DNA from: Rhodobacter sp.
GTDB lineage: Bacteria; Pseudomonadota; Alphaproteobacteria; Rhodobacterales; Rhodobacteraceae
Reading direction: 5' to 3'
Length of the DNA: 64,000 bases
Assembly (NCBI GenBank): GCA_027484985.1
Contig: JAIXRW010000008.1
Span: 1-64,000 of the forward strand
The number at the start of each line of letters is the position of its first letter. Position 1 is the first letter of the stretch. Below are positions 47,100-55,422 of this stretch, one piece after another. The translations under genes and the position numbers were made by a program. The notes below the pieces were generated by a model. The model searched no databases, had not been told where the DNA came from, and saw only the letters and a list, made by a program, of their open reading frames with translations.

Positions 47100-47324
47100 A
47101 TGGCAAATGTCGGATCACTTGATCGCACGCTTCGCTTCATCGTCGGGGCCGTCCTGTTGGCTTCCCCGTTCCTTCCGCCGTTCGCCGGGTTCTTCGCGGC
47201 TTGGGGGGCGTGGAAGTTCGCCGTGGCAGTCGTCGGCCTTGTGATGCTGGGAACCGCCGCGTTCCGGTTCTGCCCGGCCTACACGCTCCTTGGCATTCGG
47301 ACCTGCCCGATCAGCAAGACCTGA
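47100..47324 (+). CDS. DUF2892 membrane protein (YgaP-like tail)
   Basis: A 74-residue protein with two transmembrane helices (LRFIVGAVLLASPFLPP and FAVAVVGLVMLGTAAFRFCPAYTLLGI). The motif RFCPAYTLLGIRTC is the DUF2892 signature, also found as the membrane anchor of the rhodanese YgaP. AAGGAGG sits 5 nt before the ATG. It is first in the cluster governed by the persulfide sensor and probably takes part in membrane-linked sulfur handling. Confidence 0.8.
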   Translation: MANVGSLDRTLRFIVGAVLLASPFLPPFAGFFAAWGAWKFAVAVVGLVMLGTAAFRFCPAYTLLGIRTCPISKT

Positions 47325-47428
47325 TCCCGGTTCGCTCAAGACCTAAACTCAGATTGATCGGCAGCAGCATGGCTTCGGCTTTGTCGAAGCATGATTGGCT
47401 TTTGCACAAACCTGAAAGGCGCCACGAC

Positions 47429-47914
47429 ATGTTGAAAACACCCATGGCTATCCTTCTGTTCGGTCTGCTGACCGCAGCACCCGCTTGGTCCCAGACGCTG
47501 AGCCCGGAGGCAGAAGCCGCGCTCGGTTCTGCTCTCCAGGACGAGCGTCATGCCGAGGCATTCTATGCCGCTGTCATAGCCAAGTTCGGCGACTCTCGCC
47601 CGTTCTCGAACATCATCAATGCTGAGCGGCAACATGAGGCCATGCTGATCGGCCTGTACGAGACCTACGGCGTTGCCGTCCCCGAGAACGGCTATGCCAC
47701 CGGGGCGCTGGTAGCCCCGGCGGCCCCGGAAACATTGGCCGACGCATGCAAGATCGGCGTCGAGGCCGAAATCGCGAACCGCGATCTTTATGACGGAAAC
47801 CTGCTTCCCGCTGTCGTGGCCTATCCTGACATCACGCTCGTCATGCAGCGACTGCGCGATGCGTCTGAAGAGAACCACTTGCCCGCTTTCCAACGCTGCG
47901 CGAACCGCGGCTGA
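47429..47914 (+). CDS. Exported ferritin-like DUF2202 protein
   Basis: A 161-residue protein with a signal peptide (MLKTPMAILLFGLLTAAPAWSQ). The body (ALQDERHAEAFYAAVIAKFGDSRPFSNIINAERQHEAMLIGLYETYGV... EAEIANRDLYD... LRDASEENHLPAFQRC) shows four-helix ferritin-like carboxylate and His positions, with E-x-x-H repeats for a diiron site, of the DUF2202 type. Periplasmic localisation is expected. Its role in the sulfide cluster is unknown; metal storage or redox chemistry is possible. Confidence 0.75.
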   Translation: MLKTPMAILLFGLLTAAPAWSQTLSPEAEAALGSALQDERHAEAFYAAVIAKFGDSRPFSNIINAERQHEAMLIGLYETYGVAVPENGYATGALVAPAAPETLADACKIGVEAEIANRDLYDGNLLPAVVAYPDITLVMQRLRDASEENHLPAFQRCANRG

Positions 47915-47961
47915 GGTCGGCGGCAGCACCAAGTTTCGCACAAACTGGAGCCTCCAGAAGA

Positions 47962-48387
47962 ATGATCACTGACTTTACTCCCTATGCCTCTCTGTTCGGC
48001 GGCATCCTGATCGGCCTTGGGGCCGTGATCCTGATGGCCTTTAATGGGCGCATCGCGGGCATGACCGCCATGCTGGGTGGCGTGCTGGAACCGAAGAACC
48101 CAGACAGCCCCTGGCGGTTGGCCTTTCTGTTAGGTGCGATTGCCGCGCCCTTCATCGCGACGCAGTTCGGGGCAGAGTTCAGCTTTGCTTCGCCCACGAC
48201 GGGCGTGGTGCTGGCAATTGGCGGGATCATTGTCGGGGTCGGCGTGACCTATGGCTCTGGCTGCACGTCCGGGCATGGCGTCTGCGGGTTGGCGCGTCTG
48301 TCGCCGCGTTCGCTGGTCGCCACGCTCACCTTCATGGCGACCACCTTTGCCACCGTCACCCTGATCCGCCACGGCTTTGGAGGCTGA
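47962..48387 (+). CDS. YeeE/YedE-type sulfur transporter half 1
   Basis: A 141-residue membrane protein with four helices. ATYGSGCTSGHGVCGLARLSPRSLVATLTFM holds the conserved Cys-containing motif of YeeE/YedE (TsuA-like) thiosulfate or persulfide transporters. In this cluster the protein is split over two genes; this is the N-terminal half type. It likely moves a reduced sulfur compound across the inner membrane, in partnership with the following gene, whose start lies 4 bases on. Confidence 0.8.
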   Translation: MITDFTPYASLFGGILIGLGAVILMAFNGRIAGMTAMLGGVLEPKNPDSPWRLAFLLGAIAAPFIATQFGAEFSFASPTTGVVLAIGGIIVGVGVTYGSGCTSGHGVCGLARLSPRSLVATLTFMATTFATVTLIRHGFGG

Positions 48388-48391
48388 TCCG

Positions 48392-48826
48392 ATGAACCGC
48401 ATCCTTTCCGCCCTCGTCGCCGGACTGATCTTCGGGCTCGGCATTGCCATCTCCGGCATGGGCAACCCCGCCAAGGTGCTGAACTTCTTTGACCCCCTCG
48501 GCACCTGGGACCCCAGCCTTGCCTTCGTCATGGGCGGCGCACTAATCACGGCAGCGTTCGGCTATCGCCTGCTGTTCGGCGCGAGGTCCGCGCCGTTGCT
48601 CGATACGAAGTTCCACCTGCCCACCAGCAAGGTGATCGACACGAAGCTGATCGGTGGATCTGCCCTGTTCGGCGTGGGCTGGGGCATATCCGGCTTCTGC
48701 CCCGGTGGCGCCATTCCCGCGCTCGGCTTTGCGCCCTGGCCGACTGCTTTGTTCCTGATCTCGATGGGTGCCGGCATCCTGCTCGCCCGTCGGCTGCAAG
48801 CCTTACCCCGTCGCCAAACCGCCTGA
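48392..48826 (+). CDS. YeeE/YedE-type sulfur transporter half 2 (DUF6691)
   Basis: A 144-residue membrane protein with four helices. FGLGIAISGMGNPAKVLNFFDPLGTWDPSLAFVMGGAL and GVGWGISGFCPGGAIPALGF are the second-half signatures (SGMGNPAKV and GFCPGG), the latter with the conserved Cys. It pairs with the gene upstream as the two halves of a YeeE/YedE family channel, called PmpAB in some bacteria. The persulfide dioxygenase gene follows. Confidence 0.8.
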   Translation: MNRILSALVAGLIFGLGIAISGMGNPAKVLNFFDPLGTWDPSLAFVMGGALITAAFGYRLLFGARSAPLLDTKFHLPTSKVIDTKLIGGSALFGVGWGISGFCPGGAIPALGFAPWPTALFLISMGAGILLARRLQALPRRQTA

Positions 48827-48848
48827 CCCCTTGAAGGAGGATAGACCC

Positions 48849-49751
48849 ATGACCGCCTTTACCCCGATCCCTCACACCGTTGACCTGTCGATCAGACCAG
48901 AGGTCACCGCGTTCTTCGACGAACCAACCAACACTGTGACCTATGTCGTGCGCGATCCGGCCAGCACGTCCTGTGCAGTCATCGATTCCGTGATGGACAT
49001 CGACTACGCCGCTGGCCGCATCACCTATGCCTCGGCCGATGCGGTGATCGACTTCATCAAGGCCCACGGCCTGACCCTCGAATGGCTGATCGAGACACAT
49101 GTGCATGCCGACCATCTTTCGGGCGCACCCTACATTCAGGGCAAACTGGGCGGCAAAATCGGAATCGGCGAGAACATCACCATCGTTCAGGACACCTTCG
49201 GCAAAGTGTTCAACGAGGGCACCGAGTTCCAGCGGGATGGGTCGCAGTTCGACCGGCTGTTCAAGGATGGCGATACCTACCAGATCGGCGGCATGACCGC
49301 TTTTGCGATGCACACCCCCGGCCATACGCCTGCCTGCATGACCCATGTCGTGGGCGACGCGGCCTTTGTCGGCGACACGCTGTTCATGCCGGACGGCGGC
49401 TCGGCCCGCGCCGATTTTCCGGGCGGCGATGCCCGCACGCTCTATCGGTCGATCAAGCGTGTGCTGTCGATGCCCGAAACGATGCGCCTGTTCATGTGCC
49501 ACGACTACGGCCCGAACGGGCGGGAAATCCGCTGGGAAACCACTGTGGCTGAACAGAACGCTCACAACATCCACGTGAAGGACGGCATCACCGAGGATCA
49601 GTTCGTGCAGGTCCGCGAAGCGCGAGATGCGACACTGGCCATGCCGAAGCTGATCATACCGTCGTTGCAGGTCAACATGCGCGCGGGCGATCTGCCGCCG
49701 CCGGACGAAAGCGGCAAGCGGTTCCTCAAGGTGCCAATCAACGGGCTGTAA
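48849..49751 (+). CDS. Persulfide dioxygenase (metallo-beta-lactamase fold, ETHE1-like/BLH)
   Basis: A 300-residue MBL-fold enzyme. THVHADHLSGAPYIQGKLGGKIGIGENI supplies the HxHxDH metal site and HTPGHTPACMTHVVGDAAFVGDTLFMPDGGSARADFPGGDARTLY the remaining ligands and the ETHE1/BLH-specific GGSARADFPGG. It oxidises glutathione persulfide to sulfite in the cytoplasm. Known BLH genes are BigR-regulated, matching the regulator here. The two downstream genes carry the DUF442 domain often fused to or paired with BLH. The ATG at 48849 is preceded by AAGGAGG. Confidence 0.9.
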   Translation: MTAFTPIPHTVDLSIRPEVTAFFDEPTNTVTYVVRDPASTSCAVIDSVMDIDYAAGRITYASADAVIDFIKAHGLTLEWLIETHVHADHLSGAPYIQGKLGGKIGIGENITIVQDTFGKVFNEGTEFQRDGSQFDRLFKDGDTYQIGGMTAFAMHTPGHTPACMTHVVGDAAFVGDTLFMPDGGSARADFPGGDARTLYRSIKRVLSMPETMRLFMCHDYGPNGREIRWETTVAEQNAHNIHVKDGITEDQFVQVREARDATLAMPKLIIPSLQVNMRAGDLPPPDESGKRFLKVPINGL

Positions 49752-49793
49752 GCGCCCGTTTCCGTCCGCAACCCAACCCCAAGGAATCTCCTC

Positions 49794-50135
49794 ATGACAA
49801 TCAAGACACTGACCCCGACGCTGTCGGTCTCCCCTCAAGTCCTGCCGCAGCAAGTGGCACACCTGGCCAAGTCCGGATTCAAATCGATCATCTGCAACCT
49901 TCCCGATGGCGAGTGTGGACCGGGCCAGCCCAGCTTTGACCAGATCGCGGCAGCGGCAAAAGCTGCGGGGATGCAGTCCGCCTATCTGCCCATTGTTCCG
50001 GGCCAGGCGGGCCCCAGCGAGGCAGCGGCGTTCCGCGATCTGCTGATCAGCCTGCCGACGCCGATCATCGCCTTTTGCCGGTCTGGCAACCGGTCCGCAT
50101 CCCTGTGGACCATGTCGCAATCCGTCCGGGCCTGA
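49794..50135 (+). CDS. DUF442/TIGR01244 phosphatase-like protein
   Basis: A 113-residue protein. PTLSVSPQVLPQQVAHLAKSGFKSIICNLPDGE and the active-site loop FCRSGNRSASLW (Cys-x5-Arg, dual-specificity phosphatase/rhodanese type) match the TIGR01244/DUF442 domain that accompanies BLH. Nearly the same domain forms the first ~110 residues of the next protein, so this is a tandem duplicate. Sulfur transfer or phosphatase activity is possible. Most likely expressed with the dioxygenase. Confidence 0.8.
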   Translation: MTIKTLTPTLSVSPQVLPQQVAHLAKSGFKSIICNLPDGECGPGQPSFDQIAAAAKAAGMQSAYLPIVPGQAGPSEAAAFRDLLISLPTPIIAFCRSGNRSASLWTMSQSVRA

Positions 50136-50175
50136 CGCCAGAACACCAAAGAACGCTCTGGGAGGAGCCTTGTCC

Positions 50176-51855
50176 ATGACCGCCAAACCGATCACGCCCA
50201 CCCTGTCAGTCTCGGAACAGGTTCTTCCGCAAGACATCGCGGCGCTCGCCGCCGCCGGGTTCAAGTCCGTCATCTGCAACCGCCCCGACGGCGAAGGGGC
50301 CGACCAGCCCTCGTTCTCCGAAATCGAGGCGGCGACGACGGCGGCGGGGTTGCAGGCCGCCTATCTGCCGATCGTGTCCGGCAAGGTTGGCGATGCCGAC
50401 GCACTGGCGTTCGGCGCTCTGATGGACAGCCTGCCCAAGCCGATCCTGGCCTATTGCCGAACCGGCACGCGGTCGGCCACGCTGTGGTCGCTGTCCGAAG
50501 GCGGGCGCGGGCGGCCCTTGCCCGAGATCATCGCGGCGACCAAAGCCGCGGGTTACGATATGGCTGGGGTGGTGCGCCGCATCGCCAATGGCGGGCGCAC
50601 GCCAACGGATACGGTTGATGCGTCCCATGCCGTTGTAATCATCGGAGGCGGGGCGGCGGGGATTGCCGTTGCCGCCAGCCTGAAGGCGCGCAAGCCGGAT
50701 CTCGACATCGCCATCATCGACCCCGCAGACATCCATTACTACCAGCCCGGCTGGACCATGGTCGGTGGCGGCATCTTTGACCCAGAAAGCACCTCCAAAA
50801 CGATGGGCTCCCTGATCCCCGCCGGCGTGCGCTGGATCAAGGCCGCCGTCGCTGCCTTTGAGCCTGACAAGAACGTCGTCATTCTGGATGGCTGCCGTGT
50901 GGTCAAATACGGCCAACTGGTCGTCACGCCGGGATTGAAGCTGAACTGGGCGGGGATCGAAGGGCTGACCGAGACGCTGGGCCGCAACGGTGTCACCTCG
51001 AACTACCGCTATGATCTTGCGCCTTATACCTGGGAACTGGTCAAAGGACTGGAACGCGGGCGCGCCGTCTTCACCCAGCCGCCGATGCCGATCAAATGTG
51101 CCGGGGCCCCTCAAAAGGCGCTCTATCTGTCGGCCGATCATTGGTACCGGACAGGGCGGCTGAAGAACATCGAGATCGATTTCTTCAACGCGGGTGCCGT
51201 GCTGTTTGGGGTCAAGGAATATGTCCCGGCGCTGATGCAATACATCGAGAAGTACAAGGCGCAGCTGCACTTCCAGCATCGCCTGACCCGCGTCGATGGC
51301 CCCGCCAAGACCGCGTGGTTCACCCAAACCAAAGCCGATGGCACCACCGAAACCGTAGAAACCGGGTTCGACATGATTCATGTCGTCCCGCCGCAGGTGG
51401 CCCCCGATTTCGTCCGCGTCTCGCCGCTCGCAGATGCGGCGGGTTGGGTCGATGTCGACCCCGCCACCCTGCGGCACAAGACGCTGTCGAACATCTATTC
51501 GCTCGGCGATGTCTGCAACGCCCCCAACGCCAAGACCGCCGCCGCCGCGCGCAAGCAAGCCCCGGTCGTCGCGCACAATCTGCTGAAGGATCTTGGTGCG
51601 ATCAAGGAAGAAGACGTCGCCTATGACGGCTACGGGTCCTGTCCGCTGACGGTGGAGCGGGGCAAGATCGTGCTGGCCGAATTTGGCTATGGCGGCAAGC
51701 TGCTGCCGTCGTTCCCGAGTTGGCTGATCGATGGCACCAAGCCCAGCCATCTGGCCTGGCTGCTGAAGGAACAGATGCTGCCGCCGATCTATTGGAAAGC
51801 CATGCTGCGCGGGCGCGAATGGATGGCCAAACCGCAACCCGTGACCGCCGCGTAA
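50176..51855 (+). CDS. DUF442 domain fused to sulfide:quinone reductase-like flavoprotein
   Basis: A 559-residue fusion starting at the ATG 50176 with GGAGGAG 8 nt upstream (TTG at 50170 is too close). Residues 5-110 are a DUF442/TIGR01244 domain with YCRTGTRSA (Cys-x5-Arg). The remainder, from about 155, is an FAD-dependent oxidoreductase: VVIIGGGAAGIAVAASL, YYQPGWTMVGGG, MPIKCAGAPQKALYLSADHW with the redox Cys region, YSLGDVCNAPNAKTAAAARKQAPV, and a C-terminal amphipathic membrane-association segment. It should oxidise sulfide at the membrane and hand electrons to quinone, feeding the bd oxidase. The fusion is noteworthy because the free DUF442 gene sits just before it. Confidence 0.88.
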   Translation: MTAKPITPTLSVSEQVLPQDIAALAAAGFKSVICNRPDGEGADQPSFSEIEAATTAAGLQAAYLPIVSGKVGDADALAFGALMDSLPKPILAYCRTGTRSATLWSLSEGGRGRPLPEIIAATKAAGYDMAGVVRRIANGGRTPTDTVDASHAVVIIGGGAAGIAVAASLKARKPDLDIAIIDPADIHYYQPGWTMVGGGIFDPESTSKTMGSLIPAGVRWIKAAVAAFEPDKNVVILDGCRVVKYGQLVVTPGLKLNWAGIEGLTETLGRNGVTSNYRYDLAPYTWELVKGLERGRAVFTQPPMPIKCAGAPQKALYLSADHWYRTGRLKNIEIDFFNAGAVLFGVKEYVPALMQYIEKYKAQLHFQHRLTRVDGPAKTAWFTQTKADGTTETVETGFDMIHVVPPQVAPDFVRVSPLADAAGWVDVDPATLRHKTLSNIYSLGDVCNAPNAKTAAAARKQAPVVAHNLLKDLGAIKEEDVAYDGYGSCPLTVERGKIVLAEFGYGGKLLPSFPSWLIDGTKPSHLAWLLKEQMLPPIYWKAMLRGREWMAKPQPVTAA

Positions 51856-51874
51856 ACCCGAAAAGGCAATTCTC

Positions 51875-53692
51875 GTGACCTCCCTCAAATCCTTCCTGCC
51901 CATCCTCGGATGGGCCCCGGCCTATACGAAAACCGAAGCGCAAAGCGATCTGGTCGCCGCCGTGATCGTGACGATCATGCTGGTACCGCAAAGTCTGGCC
52001 TATGCCATGCTGGCGGGCCTGCCGCCGCAGGTCGGGCTTTATGCCTCGATCCTGCCGCTGATCGCCTATGCAATCTTCGGCACCAGTCGAGCGTTGGCAG
52101 TGGGGCCGGTGGCGGTGGTGTCCTTGATGACGGCGGCGGCAGTCGGGCAGGTCGCGGCACCGGGGAGTGCGGAATACCTGACTGCCGCGATCACTCTGGC
52201 CTTCCTGTCGGGCCTCGTGCTGGTCGCGATGTCGGTCCTCCGGCTGGGGTTCATGGCCAATTTCCTGAGCCATCCAGTGATCTCGGGCTTCATCACCGCC
52301 TCGGGCATCCTGATTGCCACCAGCCAGTTGAAGCACATTCTGGGGATCAAGGCGGACGGTGATACCTTGCCGCATTTGCTGACCGGCATTTTCAACGGGA
52401 TTGGCGGGATCAATCCCTATACGCTGTTGATCGGCGTCGCCGCGACCGCCTTCCTGTTCTGGACCCGGAAGCAGTTGAAACCTCTGCTTCTGGCGCGCGG
52501 CTTGCGGCCCCGAGTCGCTGACCTGATCGCCAAAGCGGGCCCGGTGGCCGCAATCGTGCTGTCGATCCTAGCCGTGGTGGGCTTTGGGCTGGTGGACAAG
52601 GGCGTGAAGATCGTCGGCGAGATTCCCGCAGGCCTGCCGCCCTTTGCGCTCCCGTCCTTCGATCTGGGTCTGTGGCAGCAACTGCTTCTGCCTGCCGTGC
52701 TGATCAGCCTTGTGGGCTTCGTAGAATCCGTCTCCGTGGCGCAAACGCTGGCAGCCAAGCGGCGGCAGCGGATCGTGCCCAATCAGGAATTGACCGCGCT
52801 TGGTGCCTCCAACATCGCCTCGGCCCTGTCGGGGGGGTATCCGGTGACGGGCGGCTTTGCCCGGTCGGTTGTGAATTTCGATGCTGGGGCCGAAACGCCG
52901 CTGGCGGGTGCCTTCACCGCTGCAGGCATCCTCACTGCCACGGTCTTCCTGACCCCGCTGTTCCGGTTCCTGCCCCAAGCGGTGCTGGCCGCGACAATCA
53001 TCGTGGCCGTGCTGTCCCTGGTCGATATCGCCGCTATCCGCCGCACCTGGGCCTATTCCAAAGCCGACTTCGCTGCCATGGCCGTCACCATTCTCACCGT
53101 GCTGCTGGTCGGGGTCGAGGCCGGGATCACCGCTGGCGTCTCCCTCTCGCTGCTGCTGTTCCTCTGGCGGACCTCGCGTCCGCACATGGCCATCGTGGGT
53201 CAGGTGCCGGGGACCGAGCATTTCCGTAACGTCGACCGTCATGACGTGATCACCGATCCTGCGATCCTATCGATCCGCGTGGATGAGAGCCTGTATTTTG
53301 CCAACGCCCGCGCCTTGGAGGATGCGATCTATGACCGCATCGCCGACCACCCGGATCTGAAGAACGTCATCCTGATGTGCCCCGCAGTCAACGCCATTGA
53401 CGCCAGCGCTCTGGAAAGTCTCGAGGCCATTGCCCACCGCCTCGGCTCTGCCGGGATCGGCTTCCACCTCTCCGAGGTCAAGGGCCCTGTGATGGACGCT
53501 CTGAAACGCTCGGACTTCATGGACCATTTCAAGGGCCACATCTTCCTCTCGCAATTCGAAGCTGTCAGGAGCCTCTCTGTCAAAACAACCACTGCTGCCA
53601 CGGCAACCGGGGCGCGGACCGTACTGCGGGATACTGGCGGCACGGCGCAGTTGTCGTTGGTGCCGTTGCCCGAAGCCGGACATGCGGGGTAG
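51875..53692 (+). CDS. SulP-family anion transporter with STAS domain
   Basis: A 605-residue protein starting at a GTG 20 bases after the SQR stop. VTIMLVPQSLAYAMLAGLPPQVGLYASILPLIAYAIFGTSRALAVGPVAVVSLM is the SulP signature; about 10-12 transmembrane helices run to residue 440. A C-terminal STAS domain follows (DPAILSIRVDESLYFANARALEDAIYDRIADHPDLKNVILMCPAVNAIDASALESLEAIAHRLG). It is placed at the end of the sulfide oxidation genes and could export sulfate or sulfite formed by the dioxygenase, or take up sulfate. Confidence 0.88.
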   Translation: MTSLKSFLPILGWAPAYTKTEAQSDLVAAVIVTIMLVPQSLAYAMLAGLPPQVGLYASILPLIAYAIFGTSRALAVGPVAVVSLMTAAAVGQVAAPGSAEYLTAAITLAFLSGLVLVAMSVLRLGFMANFLSHPVISGFITASGILIATSQLKHILGIKADGDTLPHLLTGIFNGIGGINPYTLLIGVAATAFLFWTRKQLKPLLLARGLRPRVADLIAKAGPVAAIVLSILAVVGFGLVDKGVKIVGEIPAGLPPFALPSFDLGLWQQLLLPAVLISLVGFVESVSVAQTLAAKRRQRIVPNQELTALGASNIASALSGGYPVTGGFARSVVNFDAGAETPLAGAFTAAGILTATVFLTPLFRFLPQAVLAATIIVAVLSLVDIAAIRRTWAYSKADFAAMAVTILTVLLVGVEAGITAGVSLSLLLFLWRTSRPHMAIVGQVPGTEHFRNVDRHDVITDPAILSIRVDESLYFANARALEDAIYDRIADHPDLKNVILMCPAVNAIDASALESLEAIAHRLGSAGIGFHLSEVKGPVMDALKRSDFMDHFKGHIFLSQFEAVRSLSVKTTTAATATGARTVLRDTGGTAQLSLVPLPEAGHAG

Positions 53693-53763
53693 TTCAAACG
53701 AAAAGGCCCGGTCTGATCAGTTGGGCCGACCATTGCCGACTGATCTCAAGAAAGGGGCCGACC

Positions 53764-54360
53764 ATGTGGAATGACCGTTACAAGGCCCCCGGCTATCTGT
53801 TTGGAACCGATCCGGCCGCCTTTCTTCGCCGTGAAGCGGATCGCCTTGTCGCCGGTCAGACAGCACTTTGTGTAGCTGACGGCGAGGGACGGAATTCAGT
53901 CTTTCTGGCTGAGCGGGGGCTTCAGGTGACGGCGATGGACGCCTCCGACGTGGCCGTGGACAAGGCGCGCGCGTTGGCGGACACAAAGGGCGTGAAGGTG
54001 GATTTTCATGTGGCCGATATTGCCGCATGGGACTGGGATGCACGACGGTACGACGTCGTGGTCGGTATCTTCTTCCAGTTCGCTGGCCCCGCCTTGCGCG
54101 ATGCGATCTTTGCCGGAATGGTCCGCGCGCTGGCCCCAAACGGGCTGCTGCTTTTGCACGGATATACGCCCGCGCAGCTTAACTACAACAGCGGTGGGCC
54201 CCGCATTCTGGAAAATCTCTACACGCCCGATCTTCTTGTCGATCGTTTCGGGGACCTCGATGTCCTGCACCTGGCCGAATATGAGGCCGATCTCTCTGAA
54301 GGCAGTCGCCATGTCGGTCGGTCAGCCCTGATTGATTTTGTGGCGCAGCGGCGGGCCTGA
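53764..54360 (+). CDS. SAM-dependent methyltransferase (TehB/thiol-type)
   Basis: A 198-residue class I methyltransferase. MWNDRYKAPGYLFGTDPAAFL is the typical TehB/tellurite-type start, VADGEGRNSVFLAERGLQVTAMDAS is the SAM-binding motif I-II, and VVVGIFFQFAGPALRDAIF motif IV. Members methylate thiols, tellurite or sulfide-like nucleophiles, which suits a sulfur-detoxification neighbourhood. It begins 72 bases after the SulP stop, with its own ribosome site (AAGAAAGGGG). The true substrate is not evident. Confidence 0.75.
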   Translation: MWNDRYKAPGYLFGTDPAAFLRREADRLVAGQTALCVADGEGRNSVFLAERGLQVTAMDASDVAVDKARALADTKGVKVDFHVADIAAWDWDARRYDVVVGIFFQFAGPALRDAIFAGMVRALAPNGLLLLHGYTPAQLNYNSGGPRILENLYTPDLLVDRFGDLDVLHLAEYEADLSEGSRHVGRSALIDFVAQRRA

Positions 54361-54418
54361 TCCGTGGTGCCGAACGATGGCAAACAACTCGAACCCAAAC
54401 AGAATGTGAGCGATACAG

Positions 54419-54766
54419 ATGGCATATACTCAGAAATTTCAGGCGCTTGCCGATGCAGCCCAGAGCCGCGTCGCGGGGGTGCTGCCGGAAGACGTGGATG
54501 CGCTGCTGCGGTCGGGCGCTGTGGCCCTCGATATTCGCGACAAGGAAGAGCACGATGCCGGACATATTCCGGGGTCCCTGCACATCAGCCGTGGCAAGCT
54601 GGAAATGAACGTCGAGGCGGCTTTTCCCGATCTCGACCAGACGATCCTGTGCTATTGCAACGCCTTTAACCGCGGCGCTCTGTCCGCCGCCACCTTGCAG
54701 GACATGGGCTACAAGAACGCCAAGTTCATTGCAGGTGGGCTGAACGCATATCGAAAGTTGGCATAG
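54419..54766 (+). CDS. Rhodanese-like sulfurtransferase
   Basis: A 115-residue single-domain rhodanese. VALDIRDKEEHDAGHIPGSLHISRGKLEMNVEAAFPDLDQTILCYCNAFNRGALSAATLQDMGYKNAKFIAGGLNAY is the rhodanese core with the active loop CYCNAFNRG (candidate catalytic Cys after IL-C-Y). It would shuttle sulfane sulfur. Last recognisable member of the sulfur cluster. Single-domain rhodaneses lie near persulfide genes in this group. Confidence 0.85.
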   Translation: MAYTQKFQALADAAQSRVAGVLPEDVDALLRSGAVALDIRDKEEHDAGHIPGSLHISRGKLEMNVEAAFPDLDQTILCYCNAFNRGALSAATLQDMGYKNAKFIAGGLNAYRKLA

Positions 54767-55422
54767 CGTATTGTCTACAAGGGGAAGTCACTCATCTTGG
54801 GCGATTGAGCGATGTCGCCCAAGTCTCTGAGCAAGACGCAAAAACATGGGCTCGTCTCAGAGAAGGTTCGACCGCAGTCGCGCTTCCTCCGCCAGCTTGA
54901 CCGACTTGGATCGGGTCAGCAGACGGTTTTCTGACTTTTCGGGCAGGCGGGCAGGTGGTGACTTACTGCCGCGCCGTGATCGCTTTTGGGTAGCCGGATC
55001 GGCCTTTACGCGTCAGGGGAACCGCGTTGTCTGGTCTTTCGTGCGGTGGTTATGACCTGCGGCCAAGAACGGGCGGGGCCGGGCCCGAGGCAGGCAGCAG
55101 CACGGCGGGGATGGCCTTTGACGCCGTGGCTTGCGGTGGCAGGGATGGGGCCAGAGGGCGCGGGGGGCGATAGCGGACCCGAGAGTCTGGCCACGGCAAG
55201 CCGTGCCGCCATGGCCATGGCCCAAATCGGGGCCTTGCCGATCTTGGGCCATACCAACACCGTCAGCCCAACGGGCGGAGGTTCGGCCATGCTCCCATGC
55301 GCCGGTACGGCCTGCATTCTTTGCGCAATGCCGCCATCATCCGCTTCAACACCATTGCGCATGCGCCGGACGATGGCCGGTATGGACAGCACGGTGCCAA
55401 GCAGGCACGGCGCGGGGGGCGG
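54767..55422. other. 656-bp gap with no supported gene
   Basis: Beyond the hairpin at 54796, both strands hold overlapping open frames with biased composition (for example a minus-strand frame 55392-55006 with hydrophobic segment VWPKIGKAPIWAMAMAARLAV) but no convincing start, ribosome site or recognisable product. A stretch on the minus strand (about 54860-55010) reads ...SENRLLTRSKSVKLAEEARLRSNLL before a stop, possibly a degraded gene end. It marks the border between the sulfur cluster and the next genes. Confidence 0.4.
54796..54823 (+). terminator. Hairpin after the rhodanese gene
   Basis: CTTGGGCGA (54796-54804) and TCGCCCAAG (54815-54823) pair perfectly over a 10-nt loop. No U tract follows; a weak terminator or mRNA 3' structure at the end of the sulfur gene cluster. 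Confidence 0.35.

Noticed and set aside
55006-55392. Minus-strand 128-codon frame with a hydrophobic segment
   Set aside because: No ribosome site, odd composition and overlapping open frames on the other strand; nothing recognisable.
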